From contig CP070731.1 of NCBI GenBank assembly GCA_020347545.1, positions 1,430,878-1,438,645 of the forward strand: a DNA stretch of 7,768 nucleotides, given 5' to 3'. The notes beneath the pieces are model-generated. The model saw only the letters and a list, made by a program, of their open reading frames with translations. It was not told the DNA's origin and ran no database searches. The position numbers and the translations under genes are program-made. Every line of letters starts with the position of its first letter. The first letter of the stretch is position 1. The stretch is from Flavobacteriaceae bacterium (GTDB lineage Bacteria; Bacteroidota; Bacteroidia; Flavobacteriales; Flavobacteriaceae). Positions 6,606-7,768 of the stretch are shown here, piece after piece.

Positions 6606-7448
6606 ATGCAATTTAAACTAACTATTCTAACATTTTTATGTGCAGTATTTTCTTTACAGGCACAAATTCAAACCCCACAACCCAGCCCTGCTTCAAAAGT
6701 AACTCAAACCATCGGTTTGTCTGAAGTTTCGGTTGAATACTCAAGGCCAGCTATGCGAGGCAGAACAATTTTTGGAGATCTTGTTCCCTACGGAAAAATT
6801 TGGAGGACAGGAGCCAATATGAGAACCAAATTTACCACTGATTCAGATTTGAAAATAGATGGTAAAGAATTGAAAAAAGGAACTTATGCAATACTGACCG
6901 TCCCTAATGCAGATTCATGGGATATCGTTTTCTACACCGAATATCAAACAGGTGGAGCTCCGGCTGAACTGGATGAAAGTAAGGTGGCGCTGAAAATTAA
7001 CGCCAAAACAATGGCAATGGAGTATCCTATGGAAAACTTTACATTCGGTTTTGGAGACCTGGCTGACGGAATTTCCGGTAACATGTATATCATGTGGGAG
7101 AAAACCATGGTAAGGGTCAAAATTGACACTCCTACGGATGAAATGGCTCTTAAAAGTATTGAGCGTATAATGTCAGGACCTTCTGCTAACGATTATTTTA
7201 GTGCTGCTTCTTATTACAAAAGCTCTGGCAAGGACCTGAATAAGGCTTTGGAATGGATCAGTAAAGCCGTTGAAATGAATCCGGATGCCTTTTGGATGTC
7301 TCGTCAAAAATCATTGATCCAGGCAGATCTTGGAGACAAGGCCGGAGCGATTGCAACTGCAAAAGTTTCTTTGGCTGCTTCAGAAAAAGCCGGAAATGCT
7401 GATTATATAAAAATGAACAATGAATCCATCGCCGAGTGGAGCAAATAA
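6606..7448 (+). CDS. Secreted DUF2911 protein with C-terminal TPR-like region
   Basis: The 280-aa protein begins with a signal peptide (K4, hydrophobic core about 5-17, likely cut around LQAQ at 17-20), so it should be exported to the periplasm. The DUF2911 domain (about 28-172) shows VEYSRPAMRGRTIFGDLVPYGKIWRTGAN (43-71), including the hallmark WRTGAN, then DGKELKKGTYAILTVP (85-100). Residues about 194-265 form two helix-turn-helix pairs, with YYKSSGKDLNKALEWISKAVEMNPDAFW (203-230) the clearest TPR-like unit. No enzymatic function is known for DUF2911. The gene follows a 132-base spacer and precedes a second DUF2911 gene by 12 bases, so the two probably share a transcript. Nothing here ties it to the gld genes upstream. 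Confidence 0.85.
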   Translation: MQFKLTILTFLCAVFSLQAQIQTPQPSPASKVTQTIGLSEVSVEYSRPAMRGRTIFGDLVPYGKIWRTGANMRTKFTTDSDLKIDGKELKKGTYAILTVPNADSWDIVFYTEYQTGGAPAELDESKVALKINAKTMAMEYPMENFTFGFGDLADGISGNMYIMWEKTMVRVKIDTPTDEMALKSIERIMSGPSANDYFSAASYYKSSGKDLNKALEWISKAVEMNPDAFWMSRQKSLIQADLGDKAGAIATAKVSLAASEKAGNADYIKMNNESIAEWSK

Positions 7449-7460
7449 AATATAATAACC

Positions 7461-7768
7461 ATGAAATCAGTTAATTTATTACTCGCTTTCTTTTTTGTGG
7501 TATCCATAAGTTGTGCCCAAAAAAGCCCTAGACTCAGTGCCAAGGGAAACGTAAACGGTACAAATATTGCAATCGATTACGGAGCTCCAAGTGTTAAAGG
7601 GCGTAAAATCTGGGGAGGCCTTGAAAAATATGGCCAGGTTTGGAGAGCAGGTGCTAATGAAAACACTACGGTTTCTTTTGATAAAGATGTAACCGTAGAA
7701 GGCAAAAAACTTACTGCTGGTAAATACGGATTTTTCATCATTCCTAATGAAACAGGTGACTGGGTAGC
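7461..7768 (+). CDS. Second DUF2911 protein, 3'-truncated by the window edge
   Basis: The frame opens at ATG 7461 and stays open to the right edge (102 complete codons). It starts with a signal peptide: MKS, a hydrophobic core, then VVSISCAQKS. C18 could be a lipoprotein Cys, but the residue at -3 is Ser rather than Leu or Val, so lipidation is uncertain. Ordinary cleavage after A19 is the alternative. DUF2911 residues follow, including IDYGAPSVKGRKIWGGLEKYGQVWRAGAN with the WRAGAN hallmark, then VEGKKLTAGKYGFFIIPNE. By hand alignment about 25 of 65 residues match the first DUF2911 protein in the domain, so they are paralogues. The first has a TPR-like tail, and whether this one does is outside the window. 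Confidence 0.88.
   Translation, partial: MKSVNLLLAFFFVVSISCAQKSPRLSAKGNVNGTNIAIDYGAPSVKGRKIWGGLEKYGQVWRAGANENTTVSFDKDVTVEGKKLTAGKYGFFIIPNETGDWV

Noticed and set aside
1..7768. CRISPR array, insertion sequence, prophage, tRNA or a defence system
   Set aside because: I saw no regularly spaced repeats, terminal inverted repeats, transposase or phage genes, and no cloverleaf-like segment. The spacers are at most about 150 bases.

Overview
The window looks like ordinary chromosome from a member of the phylum Bacteroidota, most likely the class Flavobacteriia. The evidence is a gldF-gldG pair (gliding-associated ABC transporter components, so far typical of this phylum), the long Bacteroidota form of PurC, two secreted DUF2911 proteins, A-rich leaders without clear Shine-Dalgarno sites, and two matches to the Bacteroidota -7 promoter element TAnnTTTG. 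Base composition is moderately AT-rich and even throughout. I see no sign of a mobile element, CRISPR array, tRNA or rRNA.

Layout. Positions 1-848 (+) hold the 3' part of a PLP-dependent enzyme of the cystathionine gamma-synthase / methionine gamma-lyase fold. Seven bases separate its stop from the stop of a convergent minus-strand pair, phoH then purC (2773 down to 856). PhoH is an ATPase that probably starts at TTG. PurC is SAICAR synthase of purine synthesis. A 152-bp divergent spacer (2774-2925) separates phoH from a plus-strand operon. The spacer contains two interleaved candidate promoters, an 8-bp palindrome between their -7 elements, and a perfect 8-bp stem-loop in the phoH leader.

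The plus-strand operon (2926-6473) has four tightly spaced genes: a DUF62 / SAM hydroxide adenosyltransferase-family protein, a small antibiotic-biosynthesis-monooxygenase (ABM)-fold protein, gldF (ABC-2 permease) and gldG (membrane-anchored extracytoplasmic partner). Gaps are 9, 18 and 11 bases. The ATPase partner GldA is not in the window. After a 132-bp spacer with a possible terminator hairpin come two tandem paralogous DUF2911 genes, each with an export signal. The first carries a C-terminal TPR-like region, and the second runs off the right edge.

How the genes fit together. GldF and GldG should form the membrane part of one transporter. The DUF62 and ABM genes share their transcript for unknown reasons. 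PhoH and PurC are housekeeping functions on a shared transcript. I do not see a clearly new multi-gene system. The points most worth a second look are the DUF62 protein, which lacks two of the three catalytic residues expected of hydroxide adenosyltransferases, the interleaved divergent promoter region, and the two DUF2911 paralogues.
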